Below, one piece after another: positions 34,683-44,160 of a stretch of 64,000 nucleotides of DNA. The number at the start of each line of letters is the position of its first letter. The first letter of the stretch is position 1. The position numbers were made by a program, and so were the translations under genes. This stretch comes from JBJYIN01 sp046237015 (GTDB lineage: Bacteria; Pseudomonadota; Gammaproteobacteria; Enterobacterales; Enterobacteriaceae), in assembly GCF_046237015.1 (NCBI RefSeq), contig NZ_JBJYIN010000003.1:62001-126000 (forward strand), given 5' to 3'. The notes beneath the pieces are model-generated. The model was not told the origin of the DNA. It saw only the letters and a list, made by a program, of their open reading frames with translations, and did no database searches.

Positions 34683-35729
34683 TCAGTCACTCTTGGGTAA
34701 TACAGCTTCTAGACGGGCAGCGATCCGCTCGGGAAGTTGCCGCCGTACCGTCTGCATGGCTTGCTCAATGGCAACGGCAAACGCTTTCTGATTCGCAGCG
34801 CCATGGCTTTTGATTACGGTTCCCCGTAATCCTAATAGACATGCGCCATTATATTGGTCAGGGTTCAAATGACCGAAACGCTTTGATAACCGTTTTTGTA
34901 ACAAACGCCCCAGCCATTTCAACCACCAGGACTGCTTTTTCTTATGATCAGGATCTGAAGAAGAAGATTTCAGCAACGACAGGAACATCCTGACTACGCC
35001 TTCCATCGTCTTCAACGTGACATTACCGACAAAACCATCACAGACCATGACGTCTGTCTTGCCTGTCAACAACTCATTACCTTCGAGGTAACCAATATAA
35101 TTGATCGACGGTGTATTTTTTAATCGACTGGCAGCATCGCGAATACTGCTCAGACCCTTTGTCTCTTCTTCACCAATATTCAGCAACGCTACCCGAGGAT
35201 TTTCCAGCTCAAGCACGACTTCTGCCATCACCGATCCCATCACGGCAAACTGAACCAACATCGTACCATCGCAGTCAACATTGGCTCCTAAATCCAACAC
35301 CACGGTTTTACCCTGCTGCTGATGAGGCAAAATAGAGACCAGTGCTGGACGTTCAATACCGTCAAGGGGTTTGAGCAAAAGCTTTGCTAATCCCATTAAA
35401 GCACCAGTATTACCTGCACTTACACAGGCCTGTGCTCTTCCTTCTTTAATCAGCTCAAGTGCGATGCGCATTGATGTTCCGCGACTCGCGCGGATCGCCT
35501 GCGACGGTTTTGCATCACTGGCAATAACCGATTCGGCTGGAACAATCTCTAACCGGGATAATCGTTCAGAATCGATTTTGGCAAGTAATGGCTCAATCGC
35601 AACAGGATCGCCAACTAATAACAGACAGAGATCCGGATTAGAAGCCAGTGCCTGCAATGCAGCAGGCACCGTTACGCAGGGACCGAAATCCCCGCCCATC
35701 GCATCTAACGCCAGAGTTAGGCGTGTCAA
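34683..35729 (-). CDS. plsX: phosphate acyltransferase PlsX
   Basis: Makes acyl-phosphate from acyl-ACP for the PlsY route of phospholipid synthesis. The family's LALDAMGGDFGP opens the protein, SAGNTGALMGLAK and LDLGANVDC form the central sheet and YNGACLLGLRGTVIKSHG the C-terminal region. The start codon is TTG (MTRLTLALD), as in E. coli plsX. At 348 residues it is slightly shorter than E. coli (356). Directly downstream of rpmF, 29 bases, in the yceD-rpmF-plsX-fab series. Confidence 0.96.
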   Translation of the reverse strand: MTRLTLALDAMGGDFGPCVTVPAALQALASNPDLCLLLVGDPVAIEPLLAKIDSERLSRLEIVPAESVIASDAKPSQAIRASRGTSMRIALELIKEGRAQACVSAGNTGALMGLAKLLLKPLDGIERPALVSILPHQQQGKTVVLDLGANVDCDGTMLVQFAVMGSVMAEVVLELENPRVALLNIGEEETKGLSSIRDAASRLKNTPSINYIGYLEGNELLTGKTDVMVCDGFVGNVTLKTMEGVVRMFLSLLKSSSSDPDHKKKQSWWLKWLGRLLQKRLSKRFGHLNPDQYNGACLLGLRGTVIKSHGAANQKAFAVAIEQAMQTVRRQLPERIAARLEAVLPKSD

Positions 35730-35758
35730 GGTATCGCCTTGCTAATAATTCGCAAAAA

Positions 35759-35929
35759 TTACTTGGCAATGACCTTGCGACCACGGTAATAACCATCCGC
35801 GGTGATGTGGTGACGCAGATGCGTTTCGCCAGAAACTTTATCTACGGATACAGAAGAAGTGGTTAACGCATCGTGAGAGCGACGCATACCACGTTTGGAA
35901 CGGCTAGGTTTGTTCTGTTGTACGGCCAT
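35759..35929 (-). CDS. rpmF: 50S ribosomal protein L32
   Basis: Short basic ribosomal protein found by reading the gap between plsX and yceD. Translation from the ATG at 35929 begins MAVQQNKPSRSKRGMRRSHD and ends HHITADGYYRGRKVIAK. It has 56 residues, one fewer than E. coli L32, the difference being in the loop after HDAL (TTSSVSVDK here). It belongs to the cysteine-free, zinc-independent L32 type. Sixteen bases downstream of yceD; co-transcription of L32 with lipid genes is conserved in enterics and links growth with membrane synthesis. Confidence 0.97.
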   Translation of the reverse strand: MAVQQNKPSRSKRGMRRSHDALTTSSVSVDKVSGETHLRHHITADGYYRGRKVIAK

Positions 35930-35945
35930 GGACCTTACTCCTTAA

Positions 35946-36467
35946 TTACTTACGCTTTAAACTGGCTAATACGGCAAACGGATTTGGCTTTTCTGCCTCT
36001 TCAGGCAATTTACCAAACACCATGTCCGCTTCGGACACTTCACAGTGTTCAGAATCATGTACCGGGGCGATAGGCAATGTAAGGATGATTTCATCTTCAA
36101 CCATTGCCAACAGATCAACTTCGCCAAACTCATCAACGTCGATCGGTTCATACACTTCCGGCAAAGCTTCAGCCTGCTCATCATTGACGACCGGGCTAAA
36201 ACAAAACGTCGCATGAACCTGATGCTCAAATGGCTTTCCGCAGCGTTGGCACATTAATGTCACCGTCACATCTGCACTACCGTCAATCACCGCTAAACGT
36301 TGATTATCAATATTGAAAGACAAAGAAGCCTGAACATCACTGTCCACACTCACCACTGACTCGGCAATACGCATTACCTGTTCAGACGTATAGACACCAA
36401 CATAGTCCAAACGCTTCTGGGCAGTACGAACCGCATCAAGGGTTAAGGGTAATTTTACCTTTTGCAT
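35946..36467 (-). CDS. yceD: YceD, DUF177 family 23S rRNA accumulation protein
   Basis: Conserved protein of the DUF177/YceD family, needed for normal 23S rRNA levels in some bacteria and plastids. A C-x2-C pair is present in MCQRCGKPFEH near residue 79, typical of the family, followed by an acidic region (EALPEVYEPIDVDEFGEVDL). Length 173 equals E. coli YceD. First gene of the yceD-rpmF-plsX-fab transcript; divergent from maf with 140 bases between. Metal binding by the cysteine pair is inference. Confidence 0.93.
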   Translation of the reverse strand: MQKVKLPLTLDAVRTAQKRLDYVGVYTSEQVMRIAESVVSVDSDVQASLSFNIDNQRLAVIDGSADVTVTLMCQRCGKPFEHQVHATFCFSPVVNDEQAEALPEVYEPIDVDEFGEVDLLAMVEDEIILTLPIAPVHDSEHCEVSEADMVFGKLPEEAEKPNPFAVLASLKRK

Positions 36468-36607
36468 AGGGCGCGCATATTAACGTCGTAACGACATAGA
36501 GTCAAAGAAAAAGGCTGTGAAGCACGACCTTTCACCAATATTCGCTTCCAGAGCGGCGCATAGTTTAAAATGCCTTTAGTCATTACGCTACGGTTTATAA
36601 AAAAATT

Positions 36608-37195
36608 ATGTATCCAATCGTTCTCGCTTCAACATCACCCTACCGCCGCGCGTTACTGGAGAAGCTCGCGATTCCTTTTGTTTGTGCGGCACCAGACATT
36701 GATGAAAGCCCTCATCCTGGAGAGGATGCCTTTACACTGGTGACACGGCTAGCAGAAAGTAAAGCACAAGCGCTAGCCATACATTATCCCAATCACCTGA
36801 TTATTGGTTCCGATCAGGTTTGTGTATTGGAAAATACCATCACAGGGAAACCGCACAATAAAGCTAACGCGACACGTCAATTACAGCAGGCCAGCGGCAA
36901 GTGCGTCTCTTTTTTCACTGGTTTGGCACTTTTTAATAGCGCAGCACAAAAAATGCAGAGCAGCGTGGAGCCCTTTGACGTGCATTTTCGGGTACTGACA
37001 GAAACGGAAATTAGCGGCTATCTGGATAAAGAACAGCCCTGGAACTGTGCTGGTAGTTTCAAAAGCGAAGGATTAGGAATTGCACTCTTTGACCGACTAG
37101 ATGGTCGAGATCCCAATGCGTTAATCGGCTTACCGCTCATTGCCCTGCTCGCAATGTTGAAAGCTGAAGGAATAAATCCGCTGACAGAAAACTAA
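36608..37195 (+). CDS. yceF: Maf-family nucleotide pyrophosphatase YceF
   Basis: House-cleaning pyrophosphatase; E. coli YceF prefers 7-methyl-GTP. The signature LASTSPYRRALLEKL opens the protein, the catalytic base lies in LIIGSDQVCVL (near residue 69) and CAGSFKSEGLGIALFDRLDG is the C-terminal substrate region. The residue choice fits the YceF subgroup of Maf. Length 195 against 194 in E. coli. Convergent with rluC; a hairpin between them probably terminates both. Confidence 0.94.
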   Translation: MYPIVLASTSPYRRALLEKLAIPFVCAAPDIDESPHPGEDAFTLVTRLAESKAQALAIHYPNHLIIGSDQVCVLENTITGKPHNKANATRQLQQASGKCVSFFTGLALFNSAAQKMQSSVEPFDVHFRVLTETEISGYLDKEQPWNCAGSFKSEGLGIALFDRLDGRDPNALIGLPLIALLAMLKAEGINPLTEN

Positions 37196-37196
37196 C

Positions 37197-37226
37197 GACG
37201 GAATACCCTCATCTGGCTATTCCGTC
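37197..37226. terminator. bidirectional hairpin between yceF and rluC
   Basis: GACGGAATA pairs with TATTCCGTC around a 12-base loop, right after the yceF stop and 20 bases from the end of the convergent rluC. No long T tract is present. Confidence 0.6.
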
Positions 37227-37245
37227 TTCATCACCCAGAGAAAAA

Positions 37246-38205
37246 CTAGGCTTTGGCTTTACGCAACGCCAACAAACACCGACGCAACTGTTCGTCTAAC
37301 GGCGCTTCAATCCGGAGCGTCTCTCCCGTATTGGGGTGCTCAAAACGTAACGCTTGCGCATGCAAAAAGAGACGTTTTAGACCTGTTCCTGCTAATTGCT
37401 GATCGAACGCCCGTTCCCCATAGCGATCGTCAAAAGCGATCGGATGCCCAGCATACTGCGTGTGAACACGGATCTGATGGGTTCGCCCTGTTACCGGGCT
37501 AGCACGCACCAGCGTTGCCACATCATCAAAACGCTCTTCAACTTTAAACCGGGTTTCTGAGGGTTTACCTTCACTGTTCACTCGAACAATACGCTCGCCG
37601 CTCTGAAGGATATTTTTCAACAAAGGTGCCTGTACCACTTTGCAATGAGACTGCCATTGGCCGCGAACCAGAGCCAGATAATCCTTTTGCATCCCTTTTA
37701 AGCGTAATTGCTCGTGTAATGAGCGCAACGCCGATCGTTTCTTGGCAACTAACAGAACACCTGATGTATCCCGATCCAATCGATGGACCAGTTCCAAAAA
37801 TCGTGCTTCAGGACGTAGTGCGCGTAATCCTTCGATCACACCGAAACTCAACCCACTACCACCGTGTACCGCCGTACCGGACGGCTTGTTTAATACCAAC
37901 AGGTAGTCGTCTTCATAGAGAATACAATCCGCCAGCGCGGCGACCTTGCCCAAACTAGCCGAAACGGGTGTTTCATCACGCTCGGCCTGTCTGACGGGCG
38001 GGATACGTATCTCATCACCCGCCAACAATTTATATTCGGGTTTTATCCGCTTCTTATTTACCCTTACCTCACCTTTTCTCAAGATGCGATAAACCATACT
38101 TTTAGGCACACCTTTCAAGCGGGTATGCAAAAAGTTATCAATGCGCTGTCCAGCCTCATCGGCGGAGATCGTCACAAATTGTACTGAAGGATTGTCTATT
38201 TTCAT
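37246..38205 (-). CDS. rluC: 23S rRNA pseudouridine synthase RluC
   Basis: Converts U955, U2504 and U2580 of 23S rRNA (E. coli numbering) to pseudouridine. An N-terminal S4 RNA-binding domain (about 18-80, with GQRIDNFLHTRLKGVPKS) is followed by the RluA-type catalytic domain, with the catalytic aspartate in LVHRLDRDTSGVLLVAKK and the RTHQIRVH motif later. At 319 residues it matches E. coli exactly. Divergent from rne, as in E. coli, sharing a 580-base intergenic region. Confidence 0.96.
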   Translation of the reverse strand: MKIDNPSVQFVTISADEAGQRIDNFLHTRLKGVPKSMVYRILRKGEVRVNKKRIKPEYKLLAGDEIRIPPVRQAERDETPVSASLGKVAALADCILYEDDYLLVLNKPSGTAVHGGSGLSFGVIEGLRALRPEARFLELVHRLDRDTSGVLLVAKKRSALRSLHEQLRLKGMQKDYLALVRGQWQSHCKVVQAPLLKNILQSGERIVRVNSEGKPSETRFKVEERFDDVATLVRASPVTGRTHQIRVHTQYAGHPIAFDDRYGERAFDQQLAGTGLKRLFLHAQALRFEHPNTGETLRIEAPLDEQLRRCLLALRKAKA

Positions 38206-38362
38206 GATGCGCGATTCTAAATAGAGCAGCCGGATAGCGCCACTCCTTTTTCTGTGCTTAACTGTGTGTCTGACTTATGAAGATATTGTTACACCAACAG
38301 GTTTGGTTGATTTAGTGTCAACGACTACCAGTTTGAGTGATAACAGCACAACTATCTTGATA

Positions 38363-38390
38363 TTGGCAGGCAAAGTCACCTTGCTATAAC
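38363..38390 (+). promoter_or_regulatory. candidate rne promoter
   Basis: TTGGCA (38363-38368), 16 bases, TATAAC (38385-38390). Transcription from here would begin near 38397 and give a leader of almost 390 bases, comparable to the long rne leader of E. coli (361). Confidence 0.6.
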
Positions 38391-38396
38391 GGTATC

Positions 38397-38785
38397 AGCA
38401 ATGGAATAATGCTTCGTGTTTTCCGTGCTGGTTTCCATTAAAACAAGGGAAATTGCGGAATTATTAAGTTTGCCTGATGACACACACACGCAGCAATGGC
38501 GTAAGACGTAATGTGTAATCAAGCAGTTAGCGGGCTGCGGATTGCAGCTTGGCCGGTAAATGGAATCAGATCTGGCGACATTCTTCAGAAGCTGTTCCCT
38601 CAGTAAACGCACTGTTTTCCAAAAGGAAATACAGGCTACCGAAATATGCGCCTCTATGCAGGCGACAACCGGGAGGTTGACGTCCCTGCGATAAGCCACG
38701 AGGCCATCGGTTCACGCCGGTCATGCGGTTCTTTTTGTCCGCAGCTCTATCAATAATGCAAGTAAAAATAACGAGTAAGTTAAAG
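38397..38785 (+). ncRNA. rne 5' untranslated leader, autoregulatory element
   Basis: The leader contains GTGCTGGTTTCCATTAAAAC and surrounding sequence that I recognise as the conserved rne leader through which RNase E controls its own mRNA decay. Candidate stem-loops include the GGGCTGCGGATTGCAGC segment near 38530. The high conservation of this otherwise non-coding region, and the lack of a credible gene on either strand, support the assignment. A 107-codon minus-strand frame here is regarded as spurious. Confidence 0.75.
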
Positions 38786-41700
38786 ATGAAGAGAATGTTG
38801 ATTAACGCGACTCAGCAAGAAGAGTTGCGTGTTGCCTTGGTTGATGGTCAACGGCTGTATGATCTGGATATCGAAAGTCCCGGTCATGAGCAGAAGAAAG
38901 CAAATATCTACAAAGGTAAAATCACTCGTATTGAACCCAGTCTTGAAGCCGCTTTTGTCGATTATGGCGCGGAAAGACATGGTTTTCTCCCTCTCAAAGA
39001 AATCGCGCGTGAATATTTTCCCAGCAACTATGCCTCTCATGGTCGCCCAAACATTAAAGATGTGTTGCGTGAAGGCCAGGAAGTCATTGTTCAGGTGGAT
39101 AAAGAAGAGCGTGGTAACAAAGGCGCAGCGCTGACAACGTTTATCAGTCTGGCCGGTAGCTATCTGGTATTAATGCCAAACAACCCTCGTGCCGGTGGGA
39201 TTTCCCGTCGTATTGAAGGTGATGACCGAACGGAGCTAAAAGAAGCGTTAGGTTCGTTGCAATTGCCCGATGGCATGGGGTTGATTGTACGAACCGCAGG
39301 TGTTGGTAAGTCAGCCGAAGCACTGCAATGGGATTTAGCATTCCGTTTAAAACATTGGGAAGCGATCAAGAAGGCAGCCGAAGGCCGTTCTGCGCCGTTT
39401 CTGATCCATCAGGAAAGTAACGTGATCGTGCGGGCTTTCCGTGACTATCTGCGTCCTGATATCGGCGAAATACTGATCGACAACCCTAAAATTCTCGACC
39501 TGGCTAAAGAGCACATCTCTGCGCTTGGACGACCTGATTTCAGTAGCAAAATCAAGCTGTACAGTGGAGAGATCCCTCTATTCAGCCATTATCAAATCGA
39601 ATCTCAGATTGAATCGGCATTTCAACGCGAAGTTCGTCTGCCATCGGGTGGTTCCATCGTCATTGATACCACTGAGGCGCTAACCGCGATCGATATTAAC
39701 TCCGCCCGCGCAACCCGTGGCGGCGATATTGAAGAAACGGCTTTCAATACTAATCTGGAAGCGGCTGATGAAATTGCCCGCCAGTTACGTTTACGCGATT
39801 TAGGCGGTCTGATCGTTATCGACTTTATTGATATGACGCCTGTTCGTCATCAACGTGAAGTCGAAAATAGACTGCGAGACTCGGTACGTCAGGATCGTGC
39901 TCGCATCCAGATTGGTCGAATCTCACGTTTTGGCTTATTGGAAATGTCGCGTCAGCGTCTTAGCCCTTCATTAGGCGAGTCCAGTCATCATGTATGCCCA
40001 CGTTGCGGCGGAACCGGTACTGTTCGTGATAATGAATCGCTCTCTCTGTCCATTCTGCGTTTGATTGAAGAAGAGGCGCTGAAAGAGAACACCAAAGAAG
40101 TCCATGCCATTGTCCCTGTTCCTATCGCGTCTTATTTGCTGAACGAAAAACGTGATGCCGTTAATGCTATTGAGCAGCGTCAGGGGGGTGTCCGCGCCGT
40201 TATCGTTCCTCATGATGGAATGCAGACACCGCATTACTCTGTGGTACGCGTTCGGAAAGGTGAAGAGAAACCAACGCTTAGTTACTTATTGCCACAACAG
40301 TTAGAAACAGAAACGCAACAGCTACAGGAAGAACAAACGGTCGAGCGTAAGCAACCTGAATTGCCCGCACTGGCGACGTTCACCATGCCGGATATGCCTA
40401 CGGTGACTGAAGAACGTACGTCTTCTGAAGCAAAAGCAGTGCCTGCGAAAAATACCGTTTCAGGGGAGCAGCAACCAGGGCTTGTCTGTCGTTTAATTGG
40501 TGCGCTGAAAAAACTGTTTGCATCTGATACCGAATCTAAAACCGGCGTTGAGACAGCCGAGAAAAAATTAGATACGGCAACTGAGAATAACGAAGGACAA
40601 CGTCAGGATCGTCGTAACTCTCGTCGTCAGAGTAATAACCGTCGCGATCGAGGTCCACGTGACAACCGGGATGTGCGTGAAGAGCAACGTCGTAATAAGC
40701 GCCAAAATCCAGAGGCGGCAGTTGATACTCGCGTAACAGATGATGTGGAAAAAGGTTCAGTTGATGAGCAACCTCGTCGCGAACCGCGAGCGGAGCGCCA
40801 ACGTCGTCGCCAAGACGATAAACGTCAGTCACAGCAAGAAACTAAAGCACAGAATACGCTCATTGATGAGATTGAAGACAACAGCAGCGAACAGGAAAAA
40901 ACCGCGCCGGTTATGCCTCGTCGCCAACGTCGCCAATTGACACAAAAAGTCCGTGTACAATCTGGGCAGGAATTGGAATCTACTGTCAATGCAACAGCAG
41001 TGGCTGAGGTCGAGGCCATCCCTGTTGTTACAACACCGACTGTTGCAACGCCGATCGTTGAACCTGTCAATGTGGTTGATAGCCCTGAGACTGATGGCGA
41101 GCAACCAACTGAGGCAAATCGCGCGAATGCTGAAAATGGTGGCATGCCACGCCGCTCACGCCGCTCGCCTCGCCATTTGCGCGTTAGCGGACAGCGTCGC
41201 CGTCGCTATCGTGACGAACGTTATCCTTCACATTCACCGATGCCGTTAGAAAGTGCGGCGGCATCACCGGAGATGGCGTCTGGTAAGGTGTGGATCAACT
41301 ATCCGGTAGCACAACACCAGCAGACGGAGTCGTTTGATAAAGCGTTATCGGAAGATAATGCAGCCATCGCAGCAACGCCGTTACTTCCAGTAATTGCGGA
41401 AAATGTTGTCCCCTTAGCTGAACAACCCGCCGCACAACCTGAATCGGCTGTCCCCGTCGTTGTGGACACATCAGAAACAACAACGTCGGAAATGACCGAA
41501 CCAGAGCAGGCAGTCGCGGCTGATCAAACGTCCGAACCCGCACCTCAGGCACACGCAGAGGTCTTTAATCAAGAGTCGGATGTTCAGCAAGACAACACAA
41601 CAACGGCTGAAACCATCGAGCCATTTGTATCGGAAGAAATAGCGGCGAACATTGCTGCCCCCGTATCCGAGGTAGTCGAGACTGCCCCAGAAACGGCAAC

Positions 41701-42100
41701 AGAGATTTCCCGTGAAACCGATGCTACCTCTACGGCCATCGCTGCGGAAACGGCAGTGGTCGAGACAGAACAACGGGCGCAAGTTTCTACCAACCAGCCC
41801 GAGTCTGTTGCAGAAGAGGTGAATAACACGGTAGCGGTACAAGATGTTAACCCCATCGTTGCCCCGGTTCAGCCAGTGACAGAGTTGACACCAGCTATCA
41901 CCACAACGTCGCGTTACAAACATTTAGCAACTGCGCCAATGACTAAAGCACCAGCACCTGATTATCAGCCAGAGCACCCTCGTCAGAGTGATTGGGTTCG
42001 CCCAGAATATCATTTTGCCGGGAAAGGCTCCGCAGGTGGTCATGCTGCTGTTAATCAAGCCACTGCGCCAGCGGCTAAACCGATAGCCATCAGCGAGTAA
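38786..42100 (+). CDS. rne: ribonuclease E
   Basis: Essential endonuclease that initiates mRNA decay and matures rRNA and tRNA; scaffold of the degradosome. The catalytic half (about 1-530) has an S1 domain, the 5'-sensor and DNase-I-like domain with IDINSARATRGG and LIVIDFIDM, and the zinc-link CPRCGGTG. The C-terminal half is disordered with arginine-rich RNA-binding tracts (DRRNSRRQSNNRRDR; RRSRRSPRHLRVSGQRRRR) and acidic spacers, ending in a conserved DWVRPEY tail. The ATG at 38786 (MKRMLINATQQ) gives 1104 residues versus 1061 in E. coli; the extra length is in the disordered part. Confidence 0.97.
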   Translation: MKRMLINATQQEELRVALVDGQRLYDLDIESPGHEQKKANIYKGKITRIEPSLEAAFVDYGAERHGFLPLKEIAREYFPSNYASHGRPNIKDVLREGQEVIVQVDKEERGNKGAALTTFISLAGSYLVLMPNNPRAGGISRRIEGDDRTELKEALGSLQLPDGMGLIVRTAGVGKSAEALQWDLAFRLKHWEAIKKAAEGRSAPFLIHQESNVIVRAFRDYLRPDIGEILIDNPKILDLAKEHISALGRPDFSSKIKLYSGEIPLFSHYQIESQIESAFQREVRLPSGGSIVIDTTEALTAIDINSARATRGGDIEETAFNTNLEAADEIARQLRLRDLGGLIVIDFIDMTPVRHQREVENRLRDSVRQDRARIQIGRISRFGLLEMSRQRLSPSLGESSHHVCPRCGGTGTVRDNESLSLSILRLIEEEALKENTKEVHAIVPVPIASYLLNEKRDAVNAIEQRQGGVRAVIVPHDGMQTPHYSVVRVRKGEEKPTLSYLLPQQLETETQQLQEEQTVERKQPELPALATFTMPDMPTVTEERTSSEAKAVPAKNTVSGEQQPGLVCRLIGALKKLFASDTESKTGVETAEKKLDTATENNEGQRQDRRNSRRQSNNRRDRGPRDNRDVREEQRRNKRQNPEAAVDTRVTDDVEKGSVDEQPRREPRAERQRRRQDDKRQSQQETKAQNTLIDEIEDNSSEQEKTAPVMPRRQRRQLTQKVRVQSGQELESTVNATAVAEVEAIPVVTTPTVATPIVEPVNVVDSPETDGEQPTEANRANAENGGMPRRSRRSPRHLRVSGQRRRRYRDERYPSHSPMPLESAAASPEMASGKVWINYPVAQHQQTESFDKALSEDNAAIAATPLLPVIAENVVPLAEQPAAQPESAVPVVVDTSETTTSEMTEPEQAVAADQTSEPAPQAHAEVFNQESDVQQDNTTTAETIEPFVSEEIAANIAAPVSEVVETAPETATEISRETDATSTAIAAETAVVETEQRAQVSTNQPESVAEEVNNTVAVQDVNPIVAPVQPVTELTPAITTTSRYKHLATAPMTKAPAPDYQPEHPRQSDWVRPEYHFAGKGSAGGHAAVNQATAPAAKPIAISE

Positions 42101-42125
42101 ACCTCGTTTATCGTATCGTTACATC

Positions 42126-42153
42126 AAACACCCGCCATTGGCGGGTGTTTCTT
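42126..42153 (+). terminator. terminator of rne
   Basis: AAACACCCGCC, loop ATT, GGCGGGTGTTT, then CTTTAA: an 11-bp perfect stem 25 bases after the rne stop. Confidence 0.85.
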
Positions 42154-42301
42154 TAATACTCAGCTAACGGATCTAATTTCAAGCCCCCATAAACAAACAC
42201 ATGCATTCCTGACACTTTGCACTTATTCTTGTTCCCCGACGCATCAGTCTCATCATCCCACTGACAAGTGATATTTTTACTGAACGCCGGAGCACAATTT
42301 C

Positions 42302-43345
42302 ATGACCGCACTGCCTGCTATTCTAAAAATTCGCCGCCCTGACGATTGGCATATCCATTTACGCGACGATCGCATGCTGGAAACCGTTCTTCCCTACACC
42401 AGTCGATTTTTTGGTCGTGCGATTGTCATGCCAAACCTGACGCCCCCGGTTACCAGCGTTGCAGACGCGATCGCTTATCGAAACCGAATCCTGGCGGCTA
42501 TTCCTGAAGGCGACAATTTTAAACCGCTGATGACCTGTTATTTGACAGACTCGCTGGACGCCGTTGAGGTAACAAACGGTTTCGAACAAGGTGTGTTCAC
42601 CGCAGCTAAGCTCTATCCCGCCAACGCAACCACTAATTCCAGCCATGGCGTAACCAATATTGCCAATATCGCGTCAATCCTGGAGAAAATGCAAAAAATC
42701 GGTATGCCATTGCTGGTCCATGGTGAAGTTACCGATCCAGCCATTGACATTTTTGATCGCGAAGCCAGATTCATCGAATCAATTCTGGAGCCACTACGTA
42801 AACAGTTCCCTGAACTGAAAATTGTTTTAGAACACATTACGACCAAAGAAGCGGCGCAATATGTCCTTTCAGGCAATCAATATATTGCTGCAACGATTAC
42901 GCCTCAGCACCTCATGTTTAATCGAAATCACATGTTGGTTGGCGGCATTCGCCCACATCTTTTTTGCTTACCTATTCTGAAAAGGAATATCCATCAACAG
43001 GCTTTGCGAGAAGCGGTGGCAAGTGGTTGTGAGCGTTTATTCCTTGGTACTGATTCTGCCCCCCACACCAAGCACAGGAAAGAATCCAGCTGTGGTTGCG
43101 CAGGCGTTTTTAACGCTCAGGCCGCGATAAGCGCTTACGCAACTGTTTTTGAGGAAATGGAGGCATTAAATAAATTTGAAGCGTTCTGTTCGTTGAACGG
43201 CCCCCGTTTCTATAATTTACCCGTCAATGAAGGCTGGATTGAACTTCACCGAGAACCGATCACCTTTCCAGAAGAGATTCAGATGGGAAGCGAGTCATTG
43301 ATTCCTTTTATGGCCGGGCAAAGCCTGAACTGGTCCGTGAAATAA
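42302..43345 (+). CDS. pyrC: dihydroorotase
   Basis: Zinc amidohydrolase cyclising carbamoyl aspartate to dihydroorotate in pyrimidine synthesis. Metal-binding DDWHIHLRD near residue 15, the carboxylated lysine in TAAKLYPANATTNS near 103, LVHGEV near 140, ILEHITTK near 177 and the aspartate in FLGTDSAPHTKH near 250. Length 347 is standard for type II dihydroorotases. The E. coli gene is translationally controlled by a leader hairpin; a short GCCGGAGC ribosome site is present here, but no pairing partner was established. Confidence 0.96.
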   Translation: MTALPAILKIRRPDDWHIHLRDDRMLETVLPYTSRFFGRAIVMPNLTPPVTSVADAIAYRNRILAAIPEGDNFKPLMTCYLTDSLDAVEVTNGFEQGVFTAAKLYPANATTNSSHGVTNIANIASILEKMQKIGMPLLVHGEVTDPAIDIFDREARFIESILEPLRKQFPELKIVLEHITTKEAAQYVLSGNQYIAATITPQHLMFNRNHMLVGGIRPHLFCLPILKRNIHQQALREAVASGCERLFLGTDSAPHTKHRKESSCGCAGVFNAQAAISAYATVFEEMEALNKFEAFCSLNGPRFYNLPVNEGWIELHREPITFPEEIQMGSESLIPFMAGQSLNWSVK

Positions 43346-43413
43346 TGGTCGTCCCTATCATTTAACGATGATAGGGAAGTTTGACATCATAGCTTGTTCT
43401 CCTTCTCAAATAA

Positions 43414-43429
43414 CTGTATAAATAAACAG
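43414..43429. promoter_or_regulatory. LexA (SOS) box upstream of dinI
   Basis: CTGTATAAATAAACAG matches the LexA consensus CTG-N10-CAG with the AT-rich alternating core, 20 bases before the dinI ATG. This fits SOS control of dinI. Confidence 0.9.
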
Positions 43430-43448
43430 TTAAAAATTGGAGGCAATT

Positions 43449-43688
43449 ATGCGTGTAGAAATTACTTTGTCAAAGCTGTCACCTTTACCTGCTGGCGCCA
43501 TAGAAGCGCTTCAGCACGAACTTGAGCATAGGATCCATAAACATTATCCCGACGCCCCCATTTCGGTCCGCTATGCTGGTAGCAATAGCCTGTCAGTGAT
43601 GGGAGCGAACAAAGATGATAAAGATCGGATTTCCGAAATTTTACAAGAAACTTGGGAAAGTGCAGATGACTGGTTCACTCCAGACTAA
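43449..43688 (+). CDS. dinI: DNA damage-inducible protein I
   Basis: Small acidic protein that binds and stabilises RecA filaments and tempers LexA/UmuD cleavage. MRVEITLSK start, SVRYAGSNSLSVMGANKDDK centre and ISEILQETWESADDWF end are hallmarks. The ATG at 43449 has GGAGG and gives 79 residues, two fewer than E. coli. A LexA box lies just upstream. Follows pyrC in the same direction. The C-terminal acidic helix that mimics DNA is well preserved. Confidence 0.96.
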   Translation: MRVEITLSKLSPLPAGAIEALQHELEHRIHKHYPDAPISVRYAGSNSLSVMGANKDDKDRISEILQETWESADDWFTPD

Positions 43689-43689
43689 A

Positions 43690-43735
43690 AGTCTTATCCC
43701 AGTAGGGATTATTGGCGATACGATTGGCTCTAAGT
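43690..43735. repeat. truncated relic of the 21344 fold-back element
   Basis: AGTCTTATCCCAGTAGG plus GATTATTGG at the left and GGCTCTAAGTC at the right match the two ends of the element at 21344-21490 and its flanks, with most of the interior missing. It begins right after the dinI stop codon and may act as part of its 3' end. Confidence 0.6.
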
Positions 43736-43902
43736 CAGAAAAAACCGAATGTATGCACTTATTCGCCATTCCACTCTATGCTCTATTTGCTACACCCTAT
43801 TTCCCCCGTTAAAAACCCTGGTTGAATAATAAATTATACTTGGTAAGGTGCAGTAAGCTGATATGGCATTTCGCCACTTTGTCACGATGGAGGATACTGG
43901 AC

Positions 43903-44160
43903 ATGACCGTTGAAAAACCAGAAGAAGCAATGACATTCGGTGAACTGCTGGAGCTAATTGCAGAGCAGCAGCGAAAAATTGATGTTCTGGAACTTGCGTT
44001 CTCATCTCTGGTGTTCTGTCTTGATGAAAAGTCAAACCAACTGATGATCCATAATCTGAAATTAGAATCACAAAACGAAAATCGTGATCCTCAGATGAAA
44101 AAACATCTTGCTCGATTCGCCGCTGCGCTAGAAAGAAATGCGGAGTTAAATACCGAATAG
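43903..44160 (+). CDS. small helical protein, weakly IraP-like
   Basis: An 85-residue, mostly helical protein; ATG at 43903 follows GGAGG at eight bases. The sequence MTFGELLELIAEQQRKIDVL, then a short hydrophobic stretch and a polar C-terminal helix (MKKHLARFAAALERNAEL), suggests a coiled coil. The pattern vaguely recalls the RpoS anti-adapter IraP and YecF-type proteins, but identity by eye is low, so no symbol is given. Located between dinI and bssS with a 520-base gap after it. If IraP-like it would protect sigma-S from RssB; that is speculation. Confidence 0.6.
   Translation: MTVEKPEEAMTFGELLELIAEQQRKIDVLELAFSSLVFCLDEKSNQLMIHNLKLESQNENRDPQMKKHLARFAAALERNAELNTE

Noticed and set aside
36468..36607. 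Small RNA SraB, described between yceD and yceF in E. coli
   Set aside because: The interval exists here, but no sequence or structure could be matched from memory.
38376..38699. 107-codon minus-strand frame in the rne leader
   Set aside because: It overlaps the conserved non-coding rne leader and promoter, with no homologue or ribosome site.
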